Part shown: positions 27,000-36,731 of the stretch, one piece after another
Numbering within the stretch: the stretch's first letter is position 1
Layout of the letters: every line of letters starts with the position of its first letter
Source of the DNA: Lentibacillus halodurans
GTDB taxonomy: Bacteria > Bacillota > Bacilli > Bacillales > Amphibacillaceae
Assembly: GCF_900112045.1 (NCBI RefSeq)
Contig: NZ_FOJW01000014.1
Location: 25,318-89,317 of the forward strand
Length of the DNA: 64,000 bases
Reading direction: 5' to 3'
Notes under the pieces: generated by a model
The model's database searches: none
What the model saw: the letters and a program-made list of their open reading frames with translations, nothing else
What the model was told of the DNA's origin: nothing
Translations under genes and position numbers: made by a program

Positions 27000-28309
27000 T
27001 GCAGTTTGAAACAGTAAAATCATTTTTATTATGCGTACTGGTAGGAATTAGCTTATTGCTTACATTTGCCCTATGGAGCTACAAACCGGATATAGAAAGA
27101 TTCACAGAGGATGTCGTTGAGGATAGTACAGACCTCGGCGGAACCGAGGAAACAATGGATAGTCTGGTTGCACCAGCATCCATTATCTTCTCGAATGGCG
27201 ATAACTACTTCGGTTTCACGGATCCGAATGATCGTAAGTCTCTATACGAGGATATACAGTCATGGAGCTTGTATGACTTTCGGACAACAAGCAGTAACGG
27301 GCCGCCATCTGAAACGAATCAGGTGGAGATCGTTTTTCCAGATAGCATACCAATGGCGTTGGCAGGAAATTTATTTAAAGTCAACGGTGATGTCAATTTC
27401 CCTGAATGGGGGTTTGAGCGGATATTTATCACGTTTAATCAGGATACCAACTCAATGAATATGATTTTCCTGTCCGAAAACGGTGATCAGCAGGCGACAG
27501 CCGTCGTTAATAATTCCGAAAAGCATGAACGTCTATGGGAATACCTGACAACGTATGAAGGGTTGAGTGAGTTTTCAAGGGTTGAAACGGCGGGAAGGAC
27601 ATTTTATGTACCAAGTAATCGGGTGGAAGTCTCCACCAAGTCGATAGCGGTGCAAAGCATTAATTCGAGGCACATGGTTGATGCACTGTTTACGAATTCT
27701 GATCTAGTAAGCCGGAATCGGGTCAGTGAGAATGAAATCTATTTTACAGATAGTGCAAGGGGAATCATGCGCGTTTATCCGAACAGAAGAACGATGGAAT
27801 TTCAAAATCCGCTTGAGACATCCTATGAGCAGATGGATCCGGTAGAATTACTGAAGCAGAGCAGCGCGAATATTAACGATCACCGGGGCTGGACGGATGA
27901 TTATCATTTGATGGATCTCAATATTAATGGTTCTGCCAATACAGTAAGCTACCAGATGTATTATGAAGGGTATCCCATTTTTGGAAATAACTATTCATCC
28001 ATCATTGAGCAGCAGTACCGGGCAGAAGTGTTGTATCAATATAATCGCCCATTATTTGATTTGGGAAACTACCTGGGGGAGGATGATTCCTCAGAGCTGA
28101 TGTCAGGCAGTGAGGTTATCGATCACCTCGAAAACAGTTCTGATTACGATATGGAGAAGGTGTATGACATTAAGGTCGGTTATGATTTAACCTATCAGAG
28201 TGATGCTGACGCGATAACATTGGATCCGTCCTGGTTCATGGACTACAATGGAAGCTGGCAGAAAATTGATTTTCAGGATGATTCGCAGCAGCATAGGGAG
28301 GGAACTTAG
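26999..28309 (+). CDS. walH: WalK regulator WalH (YycH)
   Basis: A 436-residue protein with one N-terminal helix (FLLCVLVGISLLLTFALW) and a large extracytoplasmic part, matching YycH. In B. subtilis YycH and YycI form a membrane complex with WalK and dampen its activity. Sequence conservation in this family is low; assignment rests on the start QFETVKSFLL, the overall size and the fixed operon position. It is directly abutted by walI. Confidence 0.93.
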   Translation: MQFETVKSFLLCVLVGISLLLTFALWSYKPDIERFTEDVVEDSTDLGGTEETMDSLVAPASIIFSNGDNYFGFTDPNDRKSLYEDIQSWSLYDFRTTSSNGPPSETNQVEIVFPDSIPMALAGNLFKVNGDVNFPEWGFERIFITFNQDTNSMNMIFLSENGDQQATAVVNNSEKHERLWEYLTTYEGLSEFSRVETAGRTFYVPSNRVEVSTKSIAVQSINSRHMVDALFTNSDLVSRNRVSENEIYFTDSARGIMRVYPNRRTMEFQNPLETSYEQMDPVELLKQSSANINDHRGWTDDYHLMDLNINGSANTVSYQMYYEGYPIFGNNYSSIIEQQYRAEVLYQYNRPLFDLGNYLGEDDSSELMSGSEVIDHLENSSDYDMEKVYDIKVGYDLTYQSDADAITLDPSWFMDYNGSWQKIDFQDDSQQHREGT

Positions 28310-29233
28310 GTGCAATGGAAGCAAATTAAAACGTTATTTATCCTTTGTTTTCTCATTTTGGATATTTATTTGTTAGTGATGCTGACGAATAAGGAAGATG
28401 AATCTGAATTTATGTTGCCGGAAACACCGGATGCCACATTTGAACAGCAATTGGAATCCGAGGATATTACGATAAGTGCTGACTTGCCTGAAGGGGAATT
28501 TAACCAGCCGTATATAACGCTGAGCCGACAATCATTTACTGAGGAAGAACTGGCATTTTTTGATGATCAGGATAACCAAGAGATGGAAGTGATGCATGAC
28601 AATATAATCTTATCCCGTTTTGAGGATCCTGTTCCCATACCTAAAGATGCGGACAGCCCCTCAATCCAGGAGATCATTACAGACAGAGTTCTCTTATCCG
28701 AGAATTATACATTTGACAGCTGGAATAAGGATATGAATGTGCTTGTCTTTTTCCAGAAAAAAAACGACCGTCCTATTTATTACAATCAAAATGGCCTTCT
28801 TCTTGTTTATTTAAATGATGAAAATGAAATGATTTTCTATACGCAAACCATGCTTGGAGATGCTAGCCCTCGTGAGGAGATGAAGTCGCTGATTGAGCCG
28901 ATGGGAGCGATCCAGACGTTATTTGACGGCAATAGATTGGAAAACGGAGATGAGATCACTGATGTCAATATGGGATTGCATACACGACTCCCGCTAGAGA
29001 GTGGTAAGCAGGTTTTTTCACCAACTTGGACGGTAACCGTCAATGACGAGGAGAATTTTTATGTAAATGCAATTGAAAATCAAATCGTTCCCAGTGATGA
29101 ACTGACATTTATAACAGGAGAGGTAACCCATACGATCGAAACAATCCAGAACCTTGACGACAACAGTGAGATGGCAGATTTTGTATTAAGACACCTGAAT
29201 CAGAAACTATCATCTACGCAGCAATCGGAGTGA
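28310..29233 (+). CDS. walI: WalK regulator WalI (YycI)
   Basis: A 307-residue protein with an N-terminal anchor (WKQIKTLFILCFLILDIYLLVML) and an extracytoplasmic domain, the YycI family. It starts with GTG directly after the walH stop, with GGGAGG just upstream inside walH. Known to interact with YycH and WalK at the membrane. The gap to walJ is 6 bases. Confidence 0.93.
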   Translation: MQWKQIKTLFILCFLILDIYLLVMLTNKEDESEFMLPETPDATFEQQLESEDITISADLPEGEFNQPYITLSRQSFTEEELAFFDDQDNQEMEVMHDNIILSRFEDPVPIPKDADSPSIQEIITDRVLLSENYTFDSWNKDMNVLVFFQKKNDRPIYYNQNGLLLVYLNDENEMIFYTQTMLGDASPREEMKSLIEPMGAIQTLFDGNRLENGDEITDVNMGLHTRLPLESGKQVFSPTWTVTVNDEENFYVNAIENQIVPSDELTFITGEVTHTIETIQNLDDNSEMADFVLRHLNQKLSSTQQSE

Positions 29234-29239
29234 AGTTAC

Positions 29240-30025
29240 ATGACATTACGTTTTAGTGTTCTGGCATCAGGCAGTACCGGAAATGCATTTTATATTGAAT
29301 CGGATAAGGAAAAACTGCTGGTTGATGCCGGGTTAAGCGGGAGGCAAATGGACAGGCTGTTCGGGGAAGTGGCAGTTGACCCGTCGAGCCTGACCGGTAT
29401 TCTGGTAACCCATGAGCATAGTGATCATATAAAAGGGCTTGGCATCATCGCCCGTAAATACAACTTGCCCATATATGCCAATGAAAAGACATGGAATGCA
29501 ATGGAAGATGCGATTGGCACGATTTCCCTTGACCAGAAGTTTCACTTTGGAATGGAAGAGGTGAAAACGTTTGGTGATATTGATGTAGAATCATTTGGGG
29601 TGTCTCATGATGCTGTAGAACCCATGTTTTTTACTTTCCGCAATGACGGAAAAAAAGTGGCACTTGTAACAGACCTGGGTTATGTATCAGAGCGGATTAA
29701 ACGGACCGTGGAAAATGCAGATGCTTACATATTTGAAGCCAATCATGATGTTGCTATGCTGCGTATGGGCCGGTATCCATGGAATGTTAAGCGCCGCATT
29801 CTTAGTGATTCCGGTCATGTTTCCAATGAGGATTGCGGAATTGCGCTCAGTGATTTGATCAGTAACAGGACCAGTCGTATTTATTTGGCCCACTTAAGCC
29901 AGGATAATAATATGAAGGATTTGGCACGCATGTCTGTTGACCATATTTTAACAGAACGCGGCATCAAACTAGATCTTTGTGATACAGATCCGAAAACACC
30001 AACCGCTTTATATGAAGTTGGTTAA
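29240..30025 (+). CDS. walJ: metallo-beta-lactamase fold exonuclease WalJ (YycJ)
   Basis: A 261-residue MBL-fold protein. The metal motif [10 protein letters not shown] is at about 55-64, with later ligands in [11 protein letters not shown] and [11 protein letters not shown]. The homologue YycJ has been linked to DNA processing and to coordination of wall and replication. Last gene of the Wal operon; HtrA follows after a 67-base gap that may hold its own promoter. Confidence 0.95.
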   Translation: MTLRFSVLASGSTGNAFYIESDKEKLLVDAGLSGRQMDRLFGEVAVDPSSLTGILVTHEHSDHIKGLGIIARKYNLPIYANEKTWNAMEDAIGTISLDQKFHFGMEEVKTFGDIDVESFGVSHDAVEPMFFTFRNDGKKVALVTDLGYVSERIKRTVENADAYIFEANHDVAMLRMGRYPWNVKRRILSDSGHVSNEDCGIALSDLISNRTSRIYLAHLSQDNNMKDLARMSVDHILTERGIKLDLCDTDPKTPTALYEVG

Positions 30026-30092
30026 TAACATCTGTATTTAGGTAATACTATATAGAGATGCTTATAATCCTTTCTATAAAGGAGAAGGTTAA

Positions 30093-31310
30093 ATGGGCTA
30101 TTTTGACGATGACTACGGGCAGGAACAAACGAAAAAAAGGCGCTGGCTGTTTCCTGCCCTGATTGGAGTTTTTATTGGCATAGCTGTTGTGCTGGTTGCA
30201 TTACCCGGTATCTTGGAGTCTGATATGCTGCCTGAAGCATGGACAGAGGATGCAGAAACCGTACAGGATGAAAACGGTAATGGTGCTCAGCCTGAATCCG
30301 GTGATTACGTGTCGGTTAATGTTTCTTCTCAAATAACCGATGTGGTCAATAACGTCAGTCCCGCAGTAGTTGGTGTGATTAATATTCAGCGGCAAGGAGA
30401 TTATTGGCAGCAGCAGGATGGCCAGCAGCAAACTGAAGCAGGATCAGGTTCCGGTGTCATTTATAAGAACACGGATGGCAATGCATACGTCATCACGAAC
30501 CATCACGTCATTCAGGGAGCAGATACAGTAGAAGTGGTACTGTCGGATGACACACGTATAGAAGCGGAAATTCTCGGAAGTGACCTGTTTTCAGATTTAG
30601 CTGTTTTACAGATGAATGGCGATCAAGTAAAGGATACGATCGAAATGGGAACTTCGGAAAACATCAAGGTTGGTGAGCCGGCCATTGCAATTGGCAATCC
30701 TTTAGGCATGTTTTTGGGTTCCGTGACACAAGGTGTGATTAGCGGAACACAGCGCACGATTCCACAGGATTTTAATCAGGATGGCCGTGCTGACTGGCAG
30801 GCTGAAGTTATCCAGACTGATGCTGCCATCAATCCCGGAAACAGTGGTGGTGCGCTGATTAATATTGACGGACAGCTGATTGGCATTAATTCGATGAAAA
30901 TCAATCAGGAGGCAGTGGAAGGTATCGGTTTTGCCATCCCGATTGATACAGCGAGACCGATTGTCGATGAACTCGAACAAACAGGCCAGGTGACACGCCC
31001 ATATATGGGTGTTGAAATTTACTCACTTGAAGAAGTTCCACAAACGGAATGGAGCAGCACATTGAATCTTCCGGATGAGGTAGAAGGCGGTGTCTACGTC
31101 TGGACTGTTGAACCCGGAACGCCGGCTGACCAGGCAGGACTGACACGGCTTGATGTGATTACAACTGTTGACGGAGAAGAAGTCATGAATATGATTGATT
31201 TGCGGAAGATTTTATACCAGGAAAAAGAGGTTGGTGATTCATTAACGGTCACGTTTTACCGGGACGGTCAGCAGCAGGAAGCCACATTTGAACTGGTTGA
31301 ACAGCGTTAG
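30093..31310 (+). CDS. htrC: HtrA/DegP-like membrane serine protease (HtrC/YyxA)
   Basis: A 405-residue membrane-anchored quality-control protease. There is a short cytoplasmic N-terminus, a helix at about 20-38, an acidic linker and a trypsin-like domain with the catalytic triad visible (H in VITNHHVIQG, D in FSDLAVLQ, S in NPGNSGGALIN). One C-terminal PDZ domain has PYMGVEIYSL and PADQAGLTRLDVITTVDG. It sits immediately after walJ as in B. subtilis (htrC/yyxA). AAAGGAGAAGG supports the ATG. A strong terminator follows at 31404. Confidence 0.95.
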   Translation: MGYFDDDYGQEQTKKRRWLFPALIGVFIGIAVVLVALPGILESDMLPEAWTEDAETVQDENGNGAQPESGDYVSVNVSSQITDVVNNVSPAVVGVINIQRQGDYWQQQDGQQQTEAGSGSGVIYKNTDGNAYVITNHHVIQGADTVEVVLSDDTRIEAEILGSDLFSDLAVLQMNGDQVKDTIEMGTSENIKVGEPAIAIGNPLGMFLGSVTQGVISGTQRTIPQDFNQDGRADWQAEVIQTDAAINPGNSGGALINIDGQLIGINSMKINQEAVEGIGFAIPIDTARPIVDELEQTGQVTRPYMGVEIYSLEEVPQTEWSSTLNLPDEVEGGVYVWTVEPGTPADQAGLTRLDVITTVDGEEVMNMIDLRKILYQEKEVGDSLTVTFYRDGQQQEATFELVEQR

Positions 31311-31403
31311 CGTAAAACTTCTGTCAGTGCAGCAGATCTCGATGCACAGGAACGAGTTATTGTGACAGCATTGATATGGAAAATACTTCCGCAACGTTAT
31401 ATG

Positions 31404-31440
31404 AATAAAGCTATCCTTTCTTTGAGGATAGCTTTATTTT
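31404..31440 (+). terminator. terminator after htrC
   Basis: Arms AATAAAGCTATCCT (31404-31417) and AGGATAGCTTTATT (31425-31438) are perfect, followed by TT. Confidence 0.85.
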
Positions 31441-31474
31441 ATAAATGATCCGGACATAACGAAAGTAAGGGGGC

Positions 31475-31735
31475 TTAAAAGACGACCAATCATCCGTTTT
31501 AGCGGAGGAAAGGCTGGGTGAGACCCCACAGTGCGAATGCACGTGGTGGCTAACAGGCCGCCCGTGGAAAGCGACGAGCAAAACATCCACCGAGTAAACT
31601 TCGAGTTGCGAGGAGTGATGTTTCTCTGAAATCTCATTCAACACGACGAGCACCATGTAGATTGCAGCAGCGGGGTATACCTTGCTTTGTTTGTTCGAAT
31701 TTTTGTTTTATAAATGTTCTTTTGTCCCAGCCTCC
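31475..31735. repeat. dispersed repeat family 2, copy 1
   Basis: About 250 bases match 33560-33803 in direct orientation. The core GGTGAGACCCC-CAGTGCGAATGCA, GCCGCCCGTGGAAAGCGACG and ACATCCACCGAGTAAAC and the tail GGGGTATACCTTGCTTTGTT are shared. It ends in TTTTGTCCCAGCCTC (31720-31734), the same terminal motif as family 1. Open frames inside are spurious. Together with the terminator it fills the 603-base gap between htrC and the DoxX-like gene. Confidence 0.85.
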
Positions 31736-31913
31736 GAATAGGCCCCCTAACCTCCTGTCTATTGAAAGACGAGTCGGTGTCCGTCTTATTATCCACAATA
31801 TGTGAATAATCTGTAGATAACGTCAATATATAGTACGGAACATCAATTCCATCACAACATAACTGCGAACATTTGTGCATATGTGGATAACTTTGTGTAT
31901 ATGAGGCTCTCTG

Positions 31914-32288
31914 TTAAAGTTGTTTGCCTGGCCTATGCTGCCACAGCAGAAGTAATAAAATAAGCATGACAATGTCAAGGCGTGCCTCAAAGGCAAATTG
32001 TAAAAATCCCTGATTCATTAATATAGGCAGTTTAGTTAGGAATATAGCGCCAAGTATAATTAGAATAAGCAGCGCCACTGCCTGTTTAACATATAATCGA
32101 CCTAGTATGAACGCGCTGCAGGCAATTTCTGTAATGGCGACCAGAAACAATGTTGTCTCCGGAAATGGCAGCCCAACACTCATAAACGTTGCTTTAAAAT
32201 CGCTCACGACAAGCTTGAGAATCCCTGAGGTTAAAAATACATAGCCCACCGCATAGCAAATCCACTTAGACATATTGATCATCCGCAA
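31914..32288 (-). CDS. DoxX-like / MauE-type small membrane protein
   Basis: About 124 residues with four hydrophobic helices and the pattern VFLTSGILKLVVSDFKATFMSVGLP, then ITEIACSAFIL, which is typical of DoxX/MauE-like proteins. The function of the family is poorly defined; some members relate to thiosulfate oxidation or redox. The start is uncertain: TTG at 32288 has GGAGG nine bases upstream; ATGs at 32282 or 32273 are alternatives. It lies inside a 2-kb block bounded by two direct repeats of family 2. Confidence 0.7.
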   Translation of the reverse strand: MRMINMSKWICYAVGYVFLTSGILKLVVSDFKATFMSVGLPFPETTLFLVAITEIACSAFILGRLYVKQAVALLILIILGAIFLTKLPILMNQGFLQFAFEARLDIVMLILLLLLWQHRPGKQL

Positions 32289-32408
32289 TGGGAAGCACCT
32301 CCACCGTATTGATATTAAATACATATGCAGGCGCACGGACAACCTTGACAATCTTTTTAAATTAGAACATGAGAACATTGATAATTTTAAAAGACTTCCA
32401 TACGGAAT

Positions 32409-32987
32409 TTAATCCTGGCGTCTTTCGGGCTTCTGTTTTTTTATCATGAGGAAGATGTTTGTCGCCCAATAAGCAATGAAAGCAGCGGCAATATCAATGA
32501 GGGTTAAATAAAACAAGTTCATTCCTTTATGCATTCGCAGCAAGTCAACCGATTCCGCGAAAAACCCAAACCCGAATGCAAATATGGTACTGGTCACAGT
32601 GGCATATAGGTAGAAGTTTTTTCCGTTGTTGGTACAGTGCTGATACAAGAGCATAAATACGACCGGCAAAAATACTGAGGTAACCGAAACCCCTTCAGGA
32701 AGTATATAAAAAAGGCTATGGGGATGGTTAAAATAATTGTTGCCTGTTAATATCATGTCTATATTTAACCATAATACGTGCATGCTATAACCATAAAAAG
32801 CGACTTCGAACAACCTTTTCCTATCTATTGAAAAATATAGTATGACAAGCGGAATGATAACGGTTGCGAGATTAAACCAGAAAAACCATGTACTCATGTT
32901 GGAGAATAGCTGCCAATGCTCTTTCAGGAGATATTGCAATTGTTCCTTCTGCTCGAGAATTCTGTAATATAATTCCTGTTCATTCAC
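32409..32987 (-). CDS. CBO0543 family membrane protein
   Basis: A 192-residue protein with an N-terminal amphipathic helix and five predicted helices. The segments FFWFNLATVIIPLVILYFSIDRKR and GYSMHVLWLNID are typical of the CBO0543 family, membrane proteins of unknown function common in spore formers. A GGAGGGATAA site lies before the ATG. Same strand as the DoxX-like gene (about 120 bases apart), so possibly co-transcribed. Confidence 0.7.
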   Translation of the reverse strand: MNEQELYYRILEQKEQLQYLLKEHWQLFSNMSTWFFWFNLATVIIPLVILYFSIDRKRLFEVAFYGYSMHVLWLNIDMILTGNNYFNHPHSLFYILPEGVSVTSVFLPVVFMLLYQHCTNNGKNFYLYATVTSTIFAFGFGFFAESVDLLRMHKGMNLFYLTLIDIAAAFIAYWATNIFLMIKKQKPERRQD

Positions 32988-33172
32988 CGATTATCCCTCC
33001 ATCACAATGATAGTTTGAATTAATGGCCTGGATTTATGCATCAAGTTATCCCCAAAATTCTGTGGATGATTTGTGGATAATATGTTGATTGGCTGTATAC
33101 AGTATCAAAATTTGTTAAACTAGGGATAACAACGAGACATGGGCAGGAACTAAATACATGGGAGGGAAAACA

Positions 33173-33469
33173 ATGGAACGTCTGAGTGAAGAACAGATTG
33201 CAAAGGAATTGGAAAATCTGCCTGACTGGAAAAGGCTTGATGAAAAGTGGATTGAACGGCGTTACCGCTTTAAAGAATTTTTGAATGGCGTCCGTTTTGT
33301 TGATCAGATCGCCGAATACGCTGAGAACAAACAGCATCATCCGTTCATTTCCATCGATTATAAAGTTGTCACCTTGAAAATTTCATCGTGGCAGATGAAA
33401 GGGCTGACTGATCTGGATTTTGAAATGGTCAACCATTTTGATGAACTTTATGAGCGGGCAGCGAAATAG
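33173..33469 (+). CDS. 4a-hydroxytetrahydrobiopterin dehydratase (pterin-4a-carbinolamine dehydratase)
   Basis: A 98-residue enzyme that dehydrates 4a-hydroxytetrahydropterin, recycling the cofactor of aromatic amino acid hydroxylases. The catalytic signature NKQHHPFISIDYKVV contains the two histidines and the proline-flanked strand. GGGAGGG before ATG 33173 supports the start. No aromatic hydroxylase gene is in the window, so the physiological partner is unknown; molybdopterin-linked or moonlighting roles are possible. The gene is followed by family 2 repeat copy 2. Confidence 0.88.
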   Translation: MERLSEEQIAKELENLPDWKRLDEKWIERRYRFKEFLNGVRFVDQIAEYAENKQHHPFISIDYKVVTLKISSWQMKGLTDLDFEMVNHFDELYERAAK

Positions 33470-33559
33470 AAAGACTTGGCTGCCGCCTTGTTTTCCAAAG
33501 GTTAGATTGGCACGGGGGCATTTTGTCAGCCGATAGGCTGGGGAGTATTTAATGTAAGG

Positions 33560-33803
33560 GCGCAGAATCCAGCGGGAGGAAAGGCCTGGGTGAGACCCCG
33601 CAGTGCGAATGCATGCGAAGGCTCACCAGCCGCCCGCGGAAAGCGACGAGCGAAACATCCACCGAGTAAACTGCGAGTTGCGAGGAGTACTGCTTCTCCG
33701 AAATCTCATTCAACACGACGACGAGCACCAAGTAGATTTCAGCAGCGGGGTATACCTTGCTTTGTTTGTTCGGATTTTGGTTTTATAAATGTTCTTTTGT
33801 GCC
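33560..33803. repeat. dispersed repeat family 2, copy 2
   Basis: Direct repeat of 31475-31735, differing by scattered substitutions. It keeps GAGACCCCGCAGTGCGAATGC, CCGCCCGCGGAAAGCGACGAG and GCAGCGGGGTATACCTTGC. The terminal GTCCCAGCCTC has decayed to GTGCC. It ends against the stop of the GNAT gene. Confidence 0.85.
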
Positions 33804-33804
33804 T

Positions 33805-34356
33805 TTAACGTCTGCGTTCTTCCCACTCATATGCCAGCATGCCATATACGACATGATCGACAAAATGGTCATACAGCCACTCCGCCTGCCGTATTTGGCC
33901 TTCCCGCACAAACCCGAGCCGCTCCGGAATGGCCCGGCTTTTTTTATTGTCATAAGCTGCCCGTATTTCAATCCGGTTCAGTTCCAGCGAATAAAAAGCA
34001 TAATCAATCAGACCGCTGACAGCACGGGTCATGATTCCTTTTCCTTCATAATTGCTGCCAAGCCAGTAGCCAATAGATCCTATGCCATTTTGCCAATCGA
34101 AATGATTAAAACCTGCCACACCAGCAAGTTCCCCATGATAAAGAATACCGGTTGTCAATCCTTTCCGATCGGCAAATAATTTCATCGTTGATTCAATAAA
34201 GGCTTTGGAGTCATGCTCTGTTTTTGTATTGTCGACCCATGACAGCCACTCGCGCAAACGTTCCCTGGAATTGTCTGTTAACTGGAACAAAGGAGTCGCG
34301 TCGTGTGTTTCAAGGTGTTTTAGTGCTATTTCGTGATCAATTTCAAATAAGAACAT
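33805..34356 (-). CDS. GNAT family N-acetyltransferase (RimL/RimJ-like)
   Basis: A 183-residue acetyltransferase of the group that acetylates ribosomal-protein or other N-termini using acetyl-CoA. The core has GVAGFNHFDWQNGIGSIGYWL, the acetyl-CoA loop YEGKGIMTRAV and the C-terminal NRIEIRAAYDNKKSRAIPERLGF block. GGAGG precedes the ATG. It stands alone between two + strand genes. The target cannot be told from sequence. Confidence 0.88.
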   Translation of the reverse strand: MFLFEIDHEIALKHLETHDATPLFQLTDNSRERLREWLSWVDNTKTEHDSKAFIESTMKLFADRKGLTTGILYHGELAGVAGFNHFDWQNGIGSIGYWLGSNYEGKGIMTRAVSGLIDYAFYSLELNRIEIRAAYDNKKSRAIPERLGFVREGQIRQAEWLYDHFVDHVVYGMLAYEWEERRR

Positions 34357-34557
34357 TTTATGCGCCTCCTGAATGAAATTAAACTGTATCTCGCATATAA
34401 CCGGTATTGAATTTATGGTTCATTTCGCCCGGCTATAATAGACTAATTTCTAATTTTTATATAGTTGAAAAGAATGATTTTCCTGATCAAGGAACAAATG
34501 AATATTATATTTTATTATAATTAAAATATTCCAATAATAAAAGGGTGTGAAGATAAA

Positions 34558-36075
34558 ATGATTGTGAAAGATTACGGGAAGAGATTATTTCTATTTTTCC
34601 TATTGGCAATGGTTGTTGTTATGCCATTTGCCAAGCAAGATCAATCTTTCGTATCGGCATCCGGAGAAACGGCAGAGATAATGGAGGAAAGTGGCAATCT
34701 AACGGACAAGCTTGACGAAATTCTCAGTCATGACAGTCTTAAAGGAACAAGTGTCAGTGTCAGTGTTCGGGAGACTGAGAGCGGGGAGATCCTATACGAA
34801 CGGAATGGCGATCTGCGTCTCCATCCTGCCTCCAACATGAAGCTGCTGTCAGGTGCAGCAGCCATGGAAACGTTAGGAACGGACTATCGATTTACAACCG
34901 AAGTACTGACAGATGGAGATGTAAGAGGGCAAGTCCTTCATGGAAATTTGTATTTGAAGGGGAACGGTGACCCAACTTTAATGAAGGAGGATCTTGATCA
35001 ATTTGCTGCCAACTTGAAAGAAAAAGGTGTCCAAAAAATAAAAGGCGACTTGATCGGTGATGACAGCCGGTATGATGATGTGCGCCTTTCACAGGATTTG
35101 AATTGGTCGGATGAACCGTTCTACACAGGTGCGCAGGTTTCTGCTTTAACCTTGTCACCGAATGAAGATTATGATGCAGGAACCGTCATTGTTGAGGCAT
35201 ATCCCGCCGATGAAGCCGGAAAAGAAGCGGATATCACAGTTACGCCGGCAACAGATTATGTTACGGTCATGAACAATACTGAAACGGTTGCGGCTGGCGA
35301 AAGCAAAGATATTTCGATTGAACGTCAGCATGGGACAAATGACATTGTCGTTGAGGGAACCATTCCAGTTGATGGAACAAGATCAAGATCCTGGGTTTCG
35401 GTATGGGAGCCAACCGGATATGCCCTGGATGTTTTCAAAAAGTCCCTTGAGGAAAACGGTCTGAAACTTATTGGCAATAGTGACGTAAAAACCGGGCTGG
35501 CTCCTGATGATGCAACAGTTCTCACTTCAAGGGAGTCCATACCGCTGGAGGAACTGTTCATCCCATTCATGAAGCTGAGCAATAATGGTCATGGAGAAAT
35601 TCTGACAAAAGAAATGGGTAAAGTAGTTAATGGTGAAGGAAGCTGGGATGAAGGGCTTGATGTCATTGAAGATGTTATAACGGACGCTGGGATGGACAGT
35701 GATACCATTGTGCTGCGTGACGGATCGGGTATGTCGCATAAAAACATGATCCCGGCAAATGAACTGTCCGGATTTTTGACAGCAATCAAAGATGAAAGCT
35801 GGTTCCCGGCATTTGAAAAATCCCTCCCTGTTGCGGGTGTAGCGGAACGTTTTGTTGGCGGAACACTCAGGTACCGGATGACAGAACCACCGGCACAAGG
35901 AAATGTTGTCGCCAAAACCGGCTCGTTAACCGGTGTTTCAACGCTTTCAGGCTATGTTACATCACAGGATGGTGAGGAACTGGTATTTTCGATAATGTTT
36001 AACAATTATTTAGGCAACTCAAATACAGAACTTGAAGATTCCATCGCCACGACCTTGGCAGCATATGAGTTTTAG
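34558..36075 (+). CDS. dacC: D-alanyl-D-alanine carboxypeptidase / endopeptidase, PBP4 (S13) family
   Basis: A 505-residue exported class C penicillin-binding protein. A signal peptide at 1-33 ends in VSASG. The SxxK motif is SNMK in HPASNMKLL, the SxN-type motif is SNNG in MKLSNNGHGEIL, and KTG is in AKTGSLTGVSTLSGY. It contains the large insert domain characteristic of S13 enzymes. It trims the D-Ala-D-Ala of peptidoglycan stem peptides. The closest B. subtilis relative is probably DacC. The symbol is my best match, not certain. Confidence 0.9.
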   Translation: MIVKDYGKRLFLFFLLAMVVVMPFAKQDQSFVSASGETAEIMEESGNLTDKLDEILSHDSLKGTSVSVSVRETESGEILYERNGDLRLHPASNMKLLSGAAAMETLGTDYRFTTEVLTDGDVRGQVLHGNLYLKGNGDPTLMKEDLDQFAANLKEKGVQKIKGDLIGDDSRYDDVRLSQDLNWSDEPFYTGAQVSALTLSPNEDYDAGTVIVEAYPADEAGKEADITVTPATDYVTVMNNTETVAAGESKDISIERQHGTNDIVVEGTIPVDGTRSRSWVSVWEPTGYALDVFKKSLEENGLKLIGNSDVKTGLAPDDATVLTSRESIPLEELFIPFMKLSNNGHGEILTKEMGKVVNGEGSWDEGLDVIEDVITDAGMDSDTIVLRDGSGMSHKNMIPANELSGFLTAIKDESWFPAFEKSLPVAGVAERFVGGTLRYRMTEPPAQGNVVAKTGSLTGVSTLSGYVTSQDGEELVFSIMFNNYLGNSNTELEDSIATTLAAYEF

Positions 36076-36104
36076 ATCGAAAAAAGGCATTAAGGTGCAT
36101 GCCC

Positions 36105-36290
36105 CCGATAAATGACGGCCATGTTACATTTAAAGCAATGTTTATGAGAGAGGTTATAGGGTTCTATTTTATTGGTATTCTCACAATAGGCCTAGCATTC
36201 ATCGTAACTATCATAATGATAGCTGTGAGAGAAGATAAGAGAGGTCTTCATGATTTAATTGGAGGAACTCATGTTATTAAAGTTGAATAG
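36105..36290 (+). pseudogene. C-terminal remnant of an RDD-family membrane protein
   Basis: The frame reads DGHVTFKAMFMREVIGFYFIG, then a helix and DKRGLHDLIGGTHVIKVE, the C-terminal half of an RDD domain protein. The N-terminal helix with the R-D-D residues is missing because dacC ends only 30 bases upstream. It is probably a truncation left by rearrangement. A good terminator follows at 36296. Confidence 0.7.
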
Positions 36291-36295
36291 CGTAA

Positions 36296-36336
36296 AAAAA
36301 CGGGATGAATCGCATGCAATGATTCATTCCGTTTTT
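36296..36336 (+). terminator. terminator after the RDD remnant
   Basis: Arms AAAAACGGGATGAATC (36296-36311) and GATTCATTCCGTTTTT (36321-36336) pair with one G-T and end in Ts. Confidence 0.8.
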
Positions 36337-36470
36337 GAATAGTTTTTCTACAATCATAACCTTGTGCGCAATCAATCATCAGGGGGGATATTTACATTTA
36401 CCGCAGACGGGGTTAAATCGGATACTTCCTTTAAGCCAAAAAATTAAGAGTAGCCTCTGACCATTCACCA

Positions 36471-36638
36471 TTAAACATTTGAGATGGTAGAAGCATATCT
36501 CATATACCCATCTTCGGGATAGTCTAAAGTATACTCATCGTTATTATAGGTCCAGTTTGTTGCGTATGATGTACCAGCGGCGAATGTAAATTGCGGAAAA
36601 ATATTACAAAAATAAAGGTTCCGCAGTTCTTTGTATGT
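36471..36638 (-). pseudogene. possible fragment of a secreted protein gene
   Basis: On the minus strand an open stretch of 56 codons ends at TAA (36471-36473). It reads as a beta-rich, aromatic tail (PQFTFAAGTSYATNW, then DEYTLDYPEDGYMRYAST). It has no start codon or ribosome site. It may be the end of a decayed extracellular protein; I do not recognise the family. The rest of the 36337-36731 gap shows nothing. Confidence 0.25.
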
Positions 36639-36731
36639 TTAGACAGAGCAATGAAATTTGTTTCATGTTATATATTTTTATACCAATTGGCTGTTCTGTA
36701 ACCGTCTGTGAAAATCAGTCTATTAGGATGC

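Noticed and set aside
33590..33808. Open frames inside repeat family 2 copy 2
   Set aside because: Arginine- and serine-rich translations of the repeat; not conserved as protein in copy 1.
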